64,000 nt of DNA from Capsicum annuum (GCF_002878395.1 NC_061117.1:222768034-222832033); one strand, 5' to 3'; shown: positions 21,410 through 35,173, counted from the stretch's first letter. Made by a program: numbers and translations. The notes: generated by a model from the sequence alone, not told the origin.

Positions 21410-24400
21410 GATCATTCATCCCCGAATGATGGATAAATTGTCGAAGTCTTAAGGGTATGGGATAATGCGGACATGATATATTCCCTAAGAAAGAATACAC
21501 TTATCGAAAACATGACTATAAGATTGGAACTACTGATGTTTTAAATGCTTATGCCGGACATGCATATCCGAGGCATGGAGTACACAACTGAAGCTACTCA
21601 TAGACTGAATTCTCATAATGAATCATGCATATCTGATGCATGGATCTGTGATCGAGTTGAATCATAACTGAACATCTGGAATCTATGCATGTAACTAAAT
21701 GGGGTATCTCCTCCTTGGTACCCTATGTCCCTCTATGAATGCTCAATTCACTAAGATACTCAGAAAACTGAGGCGATGCATAGGGCACCTATGAATTAAA
21801 TCATAACTGAACATCTGGAATCTGAATTTAATGCATGATGCATGAAATGGGCTATACTCGTAACTACTGGTATACTCTATCTTGGAATAGTAGGATGTAT
21901 GAGATTTTGAGTAGCATGAATAAGTGAAAAGACGAGAAAAAAAGTCATGCGAATCTAACTGCTAAACTGACTTATTGGCATATAGACTGAATTATACTAC
22001 ACCCTCATACTTAACTAGAGTATCTCTTCATCACAATTCTCTAAATAAATTCTAGCAGTAATAGGGAGCCACGAATCTTGGGAATGGATTACAAAAGACA
22101 TTCAACTGAGGAATCACCATATTGACACTACTCTGCAGTCTGGAACATAGGTATATAACTCCTGAATTAGGATGGAATTACCAGACCTTTGGCATTACAA
22201 CTTCTTACTTTCAAGCGTAGCACACTTCTCGAATATCACTTAACTATACTATTATCCTTAAATATCATATTCATTCAACTCAGCTTAAAATTCTCATATG
22301 AGCATTGACAAATCTTTCTACTATTGTCGGAAATAACTTAATCCCTTCGCTGTGATCAAGCCTAACTCTAAGTCACAAAAATACAACATGCCAGACCACG
22401 CTATTATTCTAAACCATATGATGCAATCTTTTATATCTCCTTTAAAGATCACATCCTAAGTATAACATGCCTTACCACTTCAATGACTACTTTGACCTCT
22501 TACTATAAAGTCGCTAGCGCATATAGCGTTCCTTTACAACAATCTCAACATGTCATTCAAGCCTATCTTTATAACCACATATGAACTTCAAAGAAAACAC
22601 TCATAAAGGCATACTTCACATATTCTCTAAACCACTATCAATATCACTCCCACGAGCTACCCCAAGAACATACACATACAAAATTCCACTAACCATCACA
22701 TAAATAAAAACGTGGCCCCAAATCTTACTTCATACTTATGGCCTTATCTAAACAAGTGTACTATGATCTTTCATCAACAAGGAATAATTACTCACCTCCA
22801 CTATCATCGCATAAGGAGGAGTCACAAAAAGGTTAGAACATAAGATCTGGAGGCATGGAATGGTACTATATGAAGCTTGACACTCATTTGAGGCCTGAGG
22901 AATAGGAAAAAAACAACAGGGACCCACTAAAGCGCTCTGAATTTAGGGTATTCATGGCTATAAGCTGAATCTCACCAATCCTTTTGCGTAAAACATGAGT
23001 TATGGAAACGGAGCACATTATAAAGTGTGAGTAAATGACTCTCTATCATATGTATGAACGTGAACTGATCATGGAACTAAATTGTAAAGCATGAGTAGGT
23101 ATTAGGATCACTGAGAAATACTGAGATAGGAATGGGTTGAGATTCACCCTTACTTTTTGATGTTCTATATCATCATGACATCACTACAAGAATCTGAGAG
23201 TCTTACTTGGTTATTCATTTAGTCATCTCCCCCTTAGCTTCAAGCCATCATCTTAAGTTTTTGGGAGATACCTTACTAGACTTTAAACTTAACTGCACTC
23301 ACTGCACTCTGGGTTCTGAAATATGACAATACACAAAATTAATAAAACTTAACCCGAAAGACCACATATGAGAGTGGAACGCCCACTGCTAATACTACCT
23401 CCTAAGGCACACTCTATCATTCTGTAAACCCAATAGTCATCATCTATTCCTCGAACACTTACTAACTTCGAATCTTCATGAGTATCCCCAAAGTTGAAGT
23501 GCACACCCTCTAGTGCCTCTACTCTTATTTCTGTTAGCATGACTTTCAAGGACTCAAGCTTAGATTATAACACCTAACATGGGTATCACCAAGTCTTCAA
23601 TGAGCCACTCTATTTCTATCATAGTCTACCAACATATCAACTTCAAACTTATTTTCCTCTACCATGAGAATCAAGTTCATATCAAAAGGCTCAACGCTAT
23701 CAATCAAAGGTCCTTAACTTGGCTATTTAGAACACCATATACCATCTAGCTAGTCTTTTTCCACCTAGCAAATCAATGGTACCAGTAGCCACACACAACA
23801 TGTAATCGCCTTAGAAAAATACTACAGCTTCATACCACCTTGGGTATACTTCTACATCACATATACAACGTCATACTTCATTACGAATCAAATAAACTTA
23901 GGCATTTTCATACACTGTTCAAGCCTACAGATCACTTCCATATAATTAGTATCATTAACCAAGAAATTATTACATCCACCTCGATGGCCATCAATTGTTT
24001 CAAACTTAATGTCTAGTGCTAAACATGATTTACAACCAACCTTACACACAATCCTCACTTAGAAACTATGAAATAAACATCAAGAAACACTAGTACACTA
24101 GAAATTCATAACCACAATAATCGATCATGACCTTACGATTTTCCTTGTCATATTCCATTAGCACGTACTATTTCAACACATTAAGCTTACAAATCTAATC
24201 CCACGAAACATGTATCATCAATTTATTGCCGCTATTCACCATCACACCATTTAAATTCGAGCCTAGTCTAGCATCAATCATTTACAACCAATGAAGAGTG
24301 CAACATAATATAAATGTACTAATCCTTCAAATTAAGATATTCTACCCAAATACTTCAAAAATATACTACGTACTTTCTCACAAGTAGTATTAGTTTACAA

Positions 24401-25469
24401 CTACCAATGAGAAGAAGGTTAAGGGGTAAGGTCACATAATAGACATGATCAACCTTAAGCTTATATTATAACCATACAATCTTGTCTATTTATACGGCTT
24501 TCTCACATCATACTTACTTACCCCTATGGGCATTTAGACTACCTTTAGATACCCCATATGACAATGATTCTATACTTACAACCTACTGCTAATCTAGCCA
24601 TTTTCATTCATAGACTATAAGGGGTTTCTATAACCACCTTAAGTATCCACTCTGGGCTCTTTCTCTATTTTGAAAGGAAGAAAACAAGTAACATTCTGAG
24701 TCAACACTTCCTCCACGGACTACCATACAATTCACAAATAGTACCACCACATTAGTCTACCACCACAAAAGGGTAAATCATTCTCAATCAACGGTTATTC
24801 AACTATAAATATTTAATCACAAAAGTCACCCTCACTCTGACCTTTAACCTTATGATTTCATATCACAAACTTCTTGGTCTAATTTCACTACCAATAGGTA
24901 ATGACACCGGCACTCTAACTTATACTACTACTCGGGTGGAAATACAATTCCAACAACCACAAGAACAACAAGATGAACAATAAGTTGCTAGTGAATCGAA
25001 ATAGGCCTCACATGGCTTCACAAGACTTTTGTTTTCAACAACACAATGATATCAAGATTACAAGAGATAGAAGCTTGATACACAATATTCAATGACTCAA
25101 GAATACACATCTTACTCTTGTCTTAATTGAACACCTCTTAAGAATGAGGACATAATTTTACATTAGGGAACTCCTCTCCCGTCCTTTGTGGAACTTCTGA
25201 AATTTTTGCTAGATAATCAGAGAATATTTGGAAACACTAGAGTGAGGAAGAAATTAGGATAACTTTGCTTTTCATATCGGTGACACCATAGCACGAATTA
25301 GAGTATGAAGGAGGAACATTCTGACTCTATAGCACAAACTAGAATATGAAGAAAGAGAGACATTCCTAAACGCCTTGTGGCCTCCTACTTATAAGTGTGG
25401 CGCACTACAAACCCATAAATAAGACTCTACCCGACACAATTTGGCAGACACACTGGGACCATGAACTAT

Positions 25470-25481
25470 GCTTTGATACCA
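25470..25481 (-). other. Primer binding site of element F (tRNA-iMet type)
   Basis: TGGTATCAAAGC on the minus strand, close to the 12-base complement of initiator tRNA-Met (TGGTATCAGAGC) and four bases from the LTR. Confidence 0.85.
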
Positions 25482-25485
25482 AGTT

Positions 25486-27760
25486 TGTCACGACCCAAAT
25501 CGGGGCCCTGTCTGTGATGAGTATTCCCGAACTCGAAGGCTCAGAACGCCCTCTATCTATCTGGTAATCATGCATATAATTCATATGATCAAAGTAAAAC
25601 TGAATAGACACAATAATACAAAAATATGGTCAATAATTTAAAATAGTTAAAGGCCTGAAAATATGCCCAACAATATTTAATAAACATCTGCAACAGTCTA
25701 CAAAATATCTACTGAAATACTATCTGAATAACTGGGATAAAGCCCCCAGCAGACCAAAAGCCATACTGAAATAAATACCTAAATGACTAGGCCTTCCAAA
25801 GAAAAGATGGCTCACCAACTAAACTCTAAGACAACCCTGTCTGTAGACTCTACTGAGGATCTGGACCCCTAGACTGTGCCTCAGTACCTGGGAGGAAGGG
25901 GGGGCCAGTACAATTGTACTAGTACGAGAAGAAATCCAAAATAGAGTAATTGAAGATATATATATATATAATATGTGAGAGCAAATGTTCATCAAACATT
26001 ATGCTTAAAATAGTTTCTGCAAAACACATGGGCACCTTCTGAAAATATGTAACCTGTCTGTAAATCTCAAACTCTGATCTATGTATTACTTCTGAGTTAG
26101 GTGGTATCCCCTACAAGTTTGATATTCCACGAGCGATATGGAATCCGCCATTGACTCGGCAGGGAAGCCTCCAACTCGAGTATGCCGCAAGGGTTGGAGT
26201 TCCTTAATCTGATACGCCACACGACACTTAAGTCAGCGTATAATAATACATCTAGGTCAACCAACCACGATTTTAGGCAATGAATTGCTTGAACTCAAGA
26301 CCTCTTCAGGGAACCACCTAACATTTCTGTATGCCTATTTTTAACCTTTTCTGTACATGCAACATTCTGAATGTCTAAAATCATAATAGTCTAAAATATC
26401 TATTAGTCTGAGTCTGATAAGGCATTGGTCTGAATTGGTATCGTCATACCAAGACTTGCAAGTCATAATTTCTGAGCCATAATACATTAAGCTAAATCTT
26501 TCATTTAAAGCATAATTTAGACCACCAAAAACATGCAACTAATATAGAAGATTTCGTGTTTCGAAACTCAAGTCAAAATCATGCAAAAACTTCATCAACA
26601 TATGGTGGTCTAGTGGCTTTAGAAAATCCATGCACTCTTTAATTACATTCATTATGAACATTAAACATTCATGCTAGATTCCCTCTTTAGTGATTTAAAA
26701 CCACCTTTAAATCATAAAAAGAGTTTAATCATTTCATATAGTGCTTTTCAGGGATGCATTGTAAAACAATTCATATGCTATGAGAAATTTGAAAAAATTC
26801 ACTAACGAGGTAATTCACCGAAAATCATGCTCTCAATAAGAATTCATTCTTAAATACATGGTCTCATATATTCATATTCTCAAATCACTTTGGGGAAGGT
26901 CAAAAGACCAAAACAATGATGTTAAAACATTTAATATATGAATATATACATAGATTCAAAACCCCATTCTAAAACATGATTTTTCTATGCCCACGAGAAT
27001 TTAGGAAAACTCTGCGTACCTCTATTTTGGAAAATAATGGGTGCTTCTTGAAGCCTGTGGATTGGGGATTTCGAATCTCTAATCAATTTTGAAAACCCAC
27101 GGTTAAATCTTGATTTACTTGGGTTTTTAGTTTGAAACCCTTGGGAGTTTTCTTGAGAATTTTTAGATGAATGTAGATGTATTTTGGAGAATTAGGGACT
27201 GAATTTCGTGTTTATGGCTGAATAAGGGTGGGAAAAGGGCCATTTTGCCCCAAAAATGGAGTGTTTAAGTCACTTGAAACCTGAAGATATGTGCCGTATA
27301 TGATATCGCATATATTTACATAGGCGCCGCATATGATATCGCCTATCTTTACATAGGTACTGCATATAATATCGCCTATTTACATAGGTGCCGCATATGA
27401 TATCACCTATATTTATATAGGCTCTGCATATGCTATTGCATATGCTTTCCAGTGGCCATGTGCGATCGGTTAGGTGACGCATACTACTCTGAAAGGCCAT
27501 AACTTCTTACCCGGGTGTCGGATTTTAGCAAAATTGGTGTCGATGGAAGCTGACACAAATTACAACATCCACTAAAACTTAATGGATCGAAATAGTTTCA
27601 ACTCGTCCTTGAGTTAAAGGACCTCTATGGTCTAAATTCATGCTCAAATGGATTCACATACTATATAAACATGCCAAATTGGCATAGGAGTTAAGGCTCT
27701 GGGATTATCAACGCATCAGAGTCATGGTTTTTATTCTAGCCTAAAATGCGGGGTGTTACA
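25486..27760 (-). repeat. Element F, 5' LTR
   Basis: 2275 bp, from TGTCACGACCCAAAT to GCGGGGTGTTACA on the plus strand. Its minisatellite (27294-27450) is shorter and more mutated than the one in the 3' LTR. Confidence 0.88.
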
Positions 27761-27765
27761 CCATA

Positions 27766-27960
27766 ACACGAATTAGAGTATGAAAGAGGAACATTCTGAC
27801 TCCATAGCATGAACTAGAACATGAAGAAAGGGAAACATTCCTAAATACCTTGTAGCCTCCTGCCTATAAGTATGACGCGCTATATACCCATAAATAAGAC
27901 TCTACCCAACGCAATTTCGTAGACACCTTGGGACCATGAACTGTGCTTTGATACGAAGTT
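27766..27960 (-). mobile_element. Element E, interior (right part) with primer site
   Basis: Continues E's interior beyond the F insertion; it matches F positions 25270-25485. The primer site, GCTTTGATACGA on the plus strand (27945-27956), has one change from the family's TGGTATCAAAGC. Confidence 0.8.
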
Positions 27961-29939
27961 TGTCACTACCCAAACTAGGGCCTGGCCGTGAACCCAGTAG
28001 ACCGAAACCATAATTTATAATAGATGTCTAAAAATAAGTAGGCCTTCTAAAACGTAGAAGGCTCACCGACTTGACCCTGCACTTCTGTATGAAGAAATCT
28101 ACTTCTTATCAGGACCCCTAGACTGTGCCTCATAACCTAGAAGGTAAAGGAGGGGGTCAATATAGATGTACTGGTACACAGAGCAATCAAAAATAAAGCT
28201 TTTAATGTAACTAAAATAGTTGAGATCTAGTTATAAAACATCATATAGGATATAAATTCCAAAACACATAGGCATTTTTTATAATCATAAAACCTCTCTG
28301 TCAATGCAATTTCTGATCTTTTTATTACTTCTGAGTTTAGTGGAACTCCCCTACAAGTCTGATAATCCATAGGCTATATGGAATCCGCAATTGAATCGGT
28401 GGAGAATCCCCCAACCCAAGTGTGCCGCAAGGGTTGGAGTGTCTGAGTCTGATACGTCACAAGATACTAGACCAGTATATAATAATATACCCAGATCGAT
28501 AAATCATGGTTTTGGGCAATGAGTTGTTTGAAATCGTACCTTCTTTGGGGAACCACCTAAGCTCTCTTTATGCCCAATTTTAGTTTGTTCTAAAACATGC
28601 ACCTTTCTAGTTTTAAAATCTAAAAATCTGATTTCAAACATGCATTATTTTGTTTTGAATTAACATGGCATTATCTAAGTTGGTGTCACCACACCAAAAC
28701 TTGTAAGTCCTTTTTCTGAGCCATAATGCATCATGCATTATTCTTTCATCAAAACTCAATTCAGACCACCCAAACATGCAAATAGTATAAGAAATTTCAT
28801 GTTCCGAAACATAAGTCAAAACTATGCAAGAATTCTTCAAAACATATGGTGGTCATGTGCTTTTGAAAAAACCATGCACTCTTTCATTATATGTATATTC
28901 AACATTTATCAACATGCACAACCCTCTCTTTTGATTCCACAGTCATGTTCAAATCATCGTATAAATCAAGACCTTTCATATCATGCTTTTCAAAACAATC
29001 CATATCATACGAATATTGGGAAAAATCATATCAAGAGAGGGATTCATTATAATTCATGCTCTAAATTGAATATTCATCCTTAAACACATGCAAACATATA
29101 TATAAAATTTCAAATCAATTTAGGGAAAGGCCTAAAGACCAAAACAATGTTATTGAGACTTCTAAAACATGATTATAAATCATAAATCTAAAACCTTTTT
29201 CTTAAAAAATTATGATTTCTATGCACATGAATTTTTTAGGAAAACCTCACGTACCTCAATACAGAAAATAATGGATGATTCTTGAAGCCTACGGTTTGGA
29301 GATTCCGAATCTTCAACCAATCTTGAAAATCTACGGTTAAATCTTGTGTAATTTGGGTTTTTAGTTTGAAACCCTAGAGAGTATTCTTGTGAATTTTTTG
29401 ATGAAAATATGAATAATGTGGTCACTTGGGAGTGTAATCCCATGTTTAAGCAGATAAGAGGGTGGAAAAATACCTAATATGCCCTTAATGAGATGGAATA
29501 AAATATAACTGGGAGCCTGGTTTTATAGGCCACCGCGATGTTCCACAATCGTGGTGGCTCACTGGAATTTGATGAATGGGATTCTTAAGGTCAGTGGGAT
29601 GTGGAGCCATATCATTGTTCGACTGGTTAGGACCAAGAACTTCAGCGCGATGCATCATAATTGTGCTAGGCTACTGGAATTTGACAATTGTTAAATGGAT
29701 CACCTCCGCGACGCGCCAAGCACAAAAATGATGGTGTTTTATGACTAGGACTTAAATTAGCCATAACATCTTGTCCGGGTATCGGATTTGGGTGAATCTT
29801 ATATCGACGGAAAGCTCATTCAATTTCCCACACTACATAATTGATTAACATGGAAAATTTGTATAGGATTTATGGCTTTTAGATCATCTACGTATAGAAA
29901 TAATGGTTTTTGTTCTAGCCCGAAATGCGAGGTGTTACA
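27961..29939 (-). mobile_element. Element E, 5' LTR, 1979 bp
   Basis: Begins TGTCACTACCCAAACTAGGG and ends GCGAGGTGTTACA on the plus strand. It lacks roughly 250 bp near its 5' end on the plus strand relative to the LTR at 6255 (CCTGGCCGTGAACCCAGTAG joins two separated blocks). Immediately right of it, PMD pseudogene 2 starts in mid-domain, so E landed inside that gene. Confidence 0.82.
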
Positions 29940-31618
29940 GTGGTGTTGTAGGACTAACACTTTTGTGTTTCCGTGGGTGAAGCTTCTATTAATCTTGAAG
30001 ATATGATGATTTTAGAAGGTTTCTATGTCTTGGGTAGCCTTTTATTGTTCGCTCTTCAATCCCTCGAGTTGGTAGAAATTGAAGAAAATCTTGAAAAAGC
30101 GCGAAGGAACCTTCTACAATTGAAGGATGATAATCATAACGGTTGTTTGAATTTTTTCTTAGATAGTGGAAGGGATTTTGAGCATGAATAATTTCTTGTT
30201 CTTTGGTTATCAAGATTTGTATTGTCGGGTAATGAATATGATAAAATAGGTAGACATGTTTTCCCTATAGCTGTTAATCTTGCTAGAGGTATACGACTAG
30301 CGCTTGCTCTAGCTGTTCTTGCTAGCATTTATAGGGACTTGATCTTGTTGAAACGTACTATGATAATGGCTTCATCAAATGAGCTAATTAGTAATGGAGA
30401 GGGGGGCGACAGATTTAACATTCTAGAATTTAGTCTTTGGGCGTCATTGTTTTTTGTTCAAGTTTGGGCCTTGGAGAGGTTGGTAACTTTGCAGCCCAAA
30501 TAGGTTGGAAATTACAATATGGTTAGTGGAGTGAGAATAGGACAATGGCATAATGTGAAACAATCCAATGTGATTAATGTGAGGACTACTATTGATTCAT
30601 CTGCAGCGACGTTTCAGTGGAGGCCATACACCTTGGCTGTAGAAGGTTGGTTAATTCCCAAGTTTTACAAGGAAAATGAAGAATGGACAATAGTTGAAGG
30701 GCAAAATGTTGACCAAGAATTGGAGTTTTTTGTTTGATTTTTGAGGGTGTCTAAGCTTGTTGGTTTAGACTTTCAAAAACATTATCCACCAAATCATATG
30801 ACATTGCAGTTTGGATATGATCAAGATTTCCTTTAATAGATTCCCCGCTCATCTTTAAGTCCAGAACTTGCCTGGTATAACTATAGCAGACCTATCGATT
30901 CTGACTTTAGGTTATACTATTCGTCTAGCTTGTTTGAACCGGATGTAACTATACAGTATTTGAAATGGTGGAGAAAAGATATATTATATCTAGCTTATTC
31001 ATTCAAAGGATTGTCTCATGGACGAAGGATAAAAATAAGGCTGTTTGAAATGATGTTCCTCCTGGTTTTTCTCCCAAGCGTTGTGGGGAAAATGACAAGA
31101 GGGATTTGTCTATGGCTTCATAAAAAGTGGCTTGCGATGTTGTGCCTCCTAGATTTGTGGTGAAGCATAATGCGGGAGAAAGCGTTCACACATCCACTGA
31201 TGCACATGATAGCAATGAGAGTAGCAGTGTAGTTCTCCCCAAGTGCAATGGGGAAAATGAAAAGAAAAATCTATCTATGGGTGTTTGTCAAGTGGTGGCT
31301 TGTGACACTGTGCCTCCTAGTTCAGAGGAGAATTAAACTGACTGTGAACAAGCAATATTATTTCCAGGTGATGCATTCAAAGGATTTTATCATGGATGAA
31401 TGACTAAAAGACGATTAATACGGATTTTAACTTTCATGATTCTCCTAATTTTGCTCCCAAGTTAAAGCTAGTGAAAGTAGAAATGCCTTGGCATGTTTGT
31501 TATGTTCTTCCTGATCTAACGATTGAATGTCAACTAAAAAAAGTGGAGGATTACCTTGATGTTCCTCCTGGTTTTCCTCCCAAGTGTTGTGGGAAAAATG
31601 AGAAGAAGAATATTTCAC
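29940..31618 (+). pseudogene. PMD pseudogene 2 (5' truncated, many stops)
   Basis: Starts within the motif that reads AERWCIETTTFIFPWGEG in locus 1 (here WCCRTNTFVFPW) and continues through SINLEDMMILEGFYVLG, LASIYRDLILLK, FFVQVWALERLVTLQPK, FQWRPY, PKFYKENEEW, FGYDQD and [13 protein letters not shown]. In-frame stops and shifts split it near 29975, 30189, 30501, 30735 and 30835, so it is dead. Its end carries several degenerate copies of a PPGFPPK segment typical of this family's C-terminus. The N-terminal third is missing, cut exactly at the end of the E LTR. On the right it joins an LTR in opposite orientation. It is a diverged paralogue of locus 1. Confidence 0.8.
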
Positions 31619-32584
31619 AAATTGAATGAGCTTTTCGTCGATATAAGATTCGCCCAAATCCGATACCCGGGCAAGATGTTATGGCAAATTTAAGTCCTAG
31701 TCGTAAAACACCATCATTTTGGTGCTTGGTGCACCACGGAGGTGGTTTATTTAACAATTGTCAAATTCTAGTAGCCTAGCGCAATTATGGCACGTCGCAC
31801 TGAAGTTCCAAGTCCCAACCAGTAGGACAACACGATGGCTCCGCATCGCGGTGACCACAAGGATCCCATTTGTCAATTCCCAGTGAGCCACCGCGATAGT
31901 GGCACGTTGCAGTGGCCCATAAAATTGGGCTCCCAATTATATTTTTTTTTCGTCTCATTAAGAGTATATTGGGTAATTTTTAACCCCCTTGTCAGCTTAA
32001 ACATAGGATTTTTCTCCCAAGTGACCTCATTATTCATATTTTCTTCAAAAATTCATAAGAACACTCTCTAGGGTTTCAAACTAAAAACCAAAATAACTCA
32101 AGATTTAACCGTGGGTTTTTGAAACTAATTTAAGATTTGAAATCTCCAAATCGTAGGCTTCAAGAATCATCCATCAAATTTCTAAATTGAGGTACGTGGG
32201 GTTCATCCTAAAACAACAAGGACTTGTTGAAACCACCAAATTATGATTTAAAAATCACCAAGCATGAATTTGTTAAAGGGGTTTTGAGATCTATGATTTT
32301 ATTATGCCTTATGCATGTTTAATGATATTGTTGTTTTGGCTTTTAGGACATATCCCCTTAAATTGATTTACACATATAAGCATATGTATGAAACTTGAAA
32401 TTGAAGATTTGTTTAAGAGCACAAAAAATGAAAAATTCCTCTCTTATGATAACATTATGTTTATGATCTTATGGTGATTGATTGAAATGTATGATTTATG
32501 GCTTAAAAATAGTTTACTCAAATACCATAGTATTTTGAGCACGATTTAGAGATTTAATATAGGATGTTTCTTGATGTAAATATA
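31619..32584 (+). mobile_element. Element D, 5' LTR (left part, start missing)
   Basis: Plus-strand LTR closely similar to the reverse complement of the E LTR, beginning at the point equivalent to about 110 bp inside it (ATTGAATGAGCTTTTCGTCG). The first bases, TGTAACAC onward, are absent, so the junction with PMD pseudogene 2 is a deletion rather than a clean insertion. The LTR is interrupted after 32584 by the Tekay element and resumes at 42117 (target duplication ATATA). Confidence 0.75.
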
Positions 32585-34960
32585 TGTAATACCCTGGAAA
32601 ATTTTTCGTTGAAATTTTGTGCATAAACATGTTAGGTTCTATCTTCTAGAATGAATTATAAATTTTCCATGTGGAATATCTTATATTATGAGCCACCATT
32701 GCGTAGAGTATCGAATATGCTTTCCAACTATATGTGGATTATCCAAAATGGACATCCGAGCAATGAGTTATGAACATTTCGATCGAACCGTGAATAGTAG
32801 TGAACAGTAAAACGTGCAGAAAAAAGTACTGAGGCCTGGTATATTTTTTCTCCAACTTTAAACAATCATAACTCCTTGTACATAATAATTTGGGTGATCT
32901 ACTATATATCAAAGGAAATCTCTGCCAGTCCTCTTTCCAATGAAATTGGTTTCATCCAATTTGTCTATCGGAGCAAAAAGTTATGGTCGATCTACTTCAG
33001 CCTATCAAAAGCGAATTTTGGATCAACTTCAAACAATCATAACTCCTCATACATAACGATCTGGGTGAGATACTATATATCAACGGAAATATATGAGAGT
33101 CCTCTTTATAATGAAATTGGTTTCATCCAATTTGGATATCGAAGTAAAACGTTATGGTTGATCTACTTCAGACTATCAAAATAGTCCACCAAAGGACAGA
33201 TTTGAGAATTATTTGATTTTTTATGGGCGTTTTGGTCATTCCCCCTCACCCAAAATCCATCCAAACCCTTTATTAAAGCATATTAGAAGCATTATATGTT
33301 ATATTTCATCAAATTCCAACAAAAAGAAAACCCTAAGCTCCTACATCCAACTTCAAGAACCTCCAAAGTTCACCATTAATTCTGCAAATTTATTCAAGAT
33401 TCCAAGTTCCTAGTTCAAGAACTCCAAGAACCATCATTCAAAGGCACAATTAACATCTCAAAAATGAGTATCGATCTAAAGTTCATCATTCAAGGTATGT
33501 GAGGTTTTCCAATAAGAACTCTCTTTCGTTCTTGTGCCCAAAAGCAATTTTCTTTATAAAGGCATGATTTTTATTTAATTTTTACGAATTTGAAGCATGA
33601 ACCCATATCTTATGATGATTATTATGAAATCTTGATATTTATGATTTTCAAAGATGAATTTACATGTGTGGAGATATAAAGCATGAATCTTGAACGATAT
33701 TTATCATGATTTTGATATTTGAGTCGTGAATCCCCATTGGAAATTGTGTTTTTTTGAGAAAGTGTGTGTTATAAGCACGTTGATGTTGAATATTTGAGAT
33801 ATTTTGAATGATATGACCTTTTGGTCTTAGTGGAGTTGTTTTGAACTCGAGTGTGAAAGAAATCCACAACGTAGTTGATTTTGATAGATGGGAAGCATGA
33901 TGGCTCCCGATGTATATTTATATATTACTAAAATTGTTTTGTTGTGGATTGTCTTTAAAATGATCTGAGCAAAGTCTGGGAGAAATCTTTAGCACCGAGT
34001 GGGAGGTATAAAGCCACCTTACTTCCCTAGATTTATATAGTGATCACTAGTTTGTGTGGATTTGATATCGATAGTCATACTCTTATGGCAAGGATAGGAT
34101 GGCTTTCCCCAACGTGGGTTGTACGTTGGACTCCATGTAGCTCACATGGTTTATGTCGCTTATAGGATCTCCCAGCGTGTGTGTTTCCTTGTGTCTATGG
34201 TGAATGGTGAAGTGATTTGAAAGTGGAATTGTGAAAGTTATTTTTTTGAAAGATTTTAATGATATATACATTATGAGAATTGATATTTTTGATGAACTGA
34301 AAGTGATTGACAAATTATATGATGACTCACATGTGTTATTGTACTTATTTCATCCTCTCATGATTATGATGATTTTCTTTGGTCTATTGAGTTTTTCATA
34401 CATCCTGCATATTTCTTATAAATATTTATGATGATGATGTTTATACAACTGTATACACCCCCATATACTCGATTCCTTTCCATGGTACTGACCCACATCT
34501 TCGGATGTGGGCTGCATTTTCTCGGAATGTAGGTTCAGGTGCTTAGTTCTAGGTTCAACAGTGATTCTTCGGTCACACTGTTCTACATCCTCTGTTGTAG
34601 TGAGTCCTCATGTTTCGAGGATATGATGTCTGATGTTGGTTTCACGAAATTGTTTACATTTGATAACCGAGTGAGTCAGTTGGGGCATGTCTCAATGGCT
34701 CGCTGGTTTTATTAATTTTCTTAGAGACTTGTCAGACCGGTATAGATGTTGGGAGTTGACTAATAAGTTGTATTTTTTTATCTTTCTAAAATTCTTTTAT
34801 TCTGGGATGATGATTACTCTGTTGATATTTAAGGGTTATTTATGGAAACCCCGTTGATTTGTGTTAAACTGAATGAAAATGGCTCAAAGGGTTAGCTTGG
34901 GGCTACTCGTAGCCTCAAAAACCATGTGATGCTCCGGGACCCATTTTCTGGGGCGTTACA
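32585..34960 (+). repeat. Tekay 5' LTR, 2376 bp
   Basis: From TGTAATACCCTGGAAAATTT to TGGGGCGTTACA. It includes two tandem units of about 171 bp starting at 32853 and 33024, each ending near a GTTATGGT(C/T)GATCTACTTC stretch. Confidence 0.88.
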
Positions 34961-34964
34961 AACT

Positions 34965-34976
34965 TGGTATTAGAGC
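34965..34976 (+). other. Tekay primer binding site (tRNA-iMet type)
   Basis: TGGTATTAGAGC, one change from the complement of initiator tRNA-Met, four bases after the LTR. Confidence 0.85.
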
Positions 34977-35173
34977 CTAAGGTTTTAAGGTGTCCTAGGG
35001 AGTCTGACAAGCCGCGTTAAGTAGAGTCTTGATCATCGGTGTGTAGCGCACCACATCTTTAAAGAAAAGGGTACAAGACATTTTAGGAAAAAGTGTGATT
35101 CTTTCTTTCTGAAGTCCATCGTGCTTAAAGTGTCTCTCTCTGATGTTGATTCATGTTCTCCTCTTTAAAAAGT

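Larger units (their letters stand above)
21395..25485 (-). other. Element F interior, 4.1 kb, non-coding
   Basis: No protein signature in six frames. It can be matched block by block with the interiors of A (47607-51739) and B (53863-58096), for example the stretch around 23100-23220, which corresponds to 49900-50000 and 56170-56280. One family stem-loop is at 24988-25024, about 450 bp from the primer site, against 750-870 bp in the other members, which implies a deletion here. Confidence 0.8.
19041..27760 (-). mobile_element. Element F: complete non-coding LTR retrotransposon (LARD-like), 8.7 kb
   Basis: Two LTRs (19041-21394 and 25486-27760) enclose 4.09 kb. CCATA lies on both sides (19036-19040 and 27761-27765), a perfect 5-bp target duplication. 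On the minus strand the primer site is TGGTATCAAAGC (25470-25481) and the polypurine tract CCAAGGGGGAGATAA (21395-21409). No ORF above about 70 codons lies in the interior, and none resembles gag, protease, reverse transcriptase or integrase, so it must move in trans. The LTRs are visibly diverged, so the insertion is not recent. The host sequence is the interior of element E. Confidence 0.88.

Noticed and set aside
28733..29083. 116-codon plus-strand ORF
   Set aside because: Antisense within the E LTR; relatives of this LTR do not keep it open.
34231..34431. ORF MKVIFLKDFNDIYIMRIDIF, repeated at 41384 and 59833
   Set aside because: It is conserved only because it lies in three copies of the same LTR; no domain and no start context.
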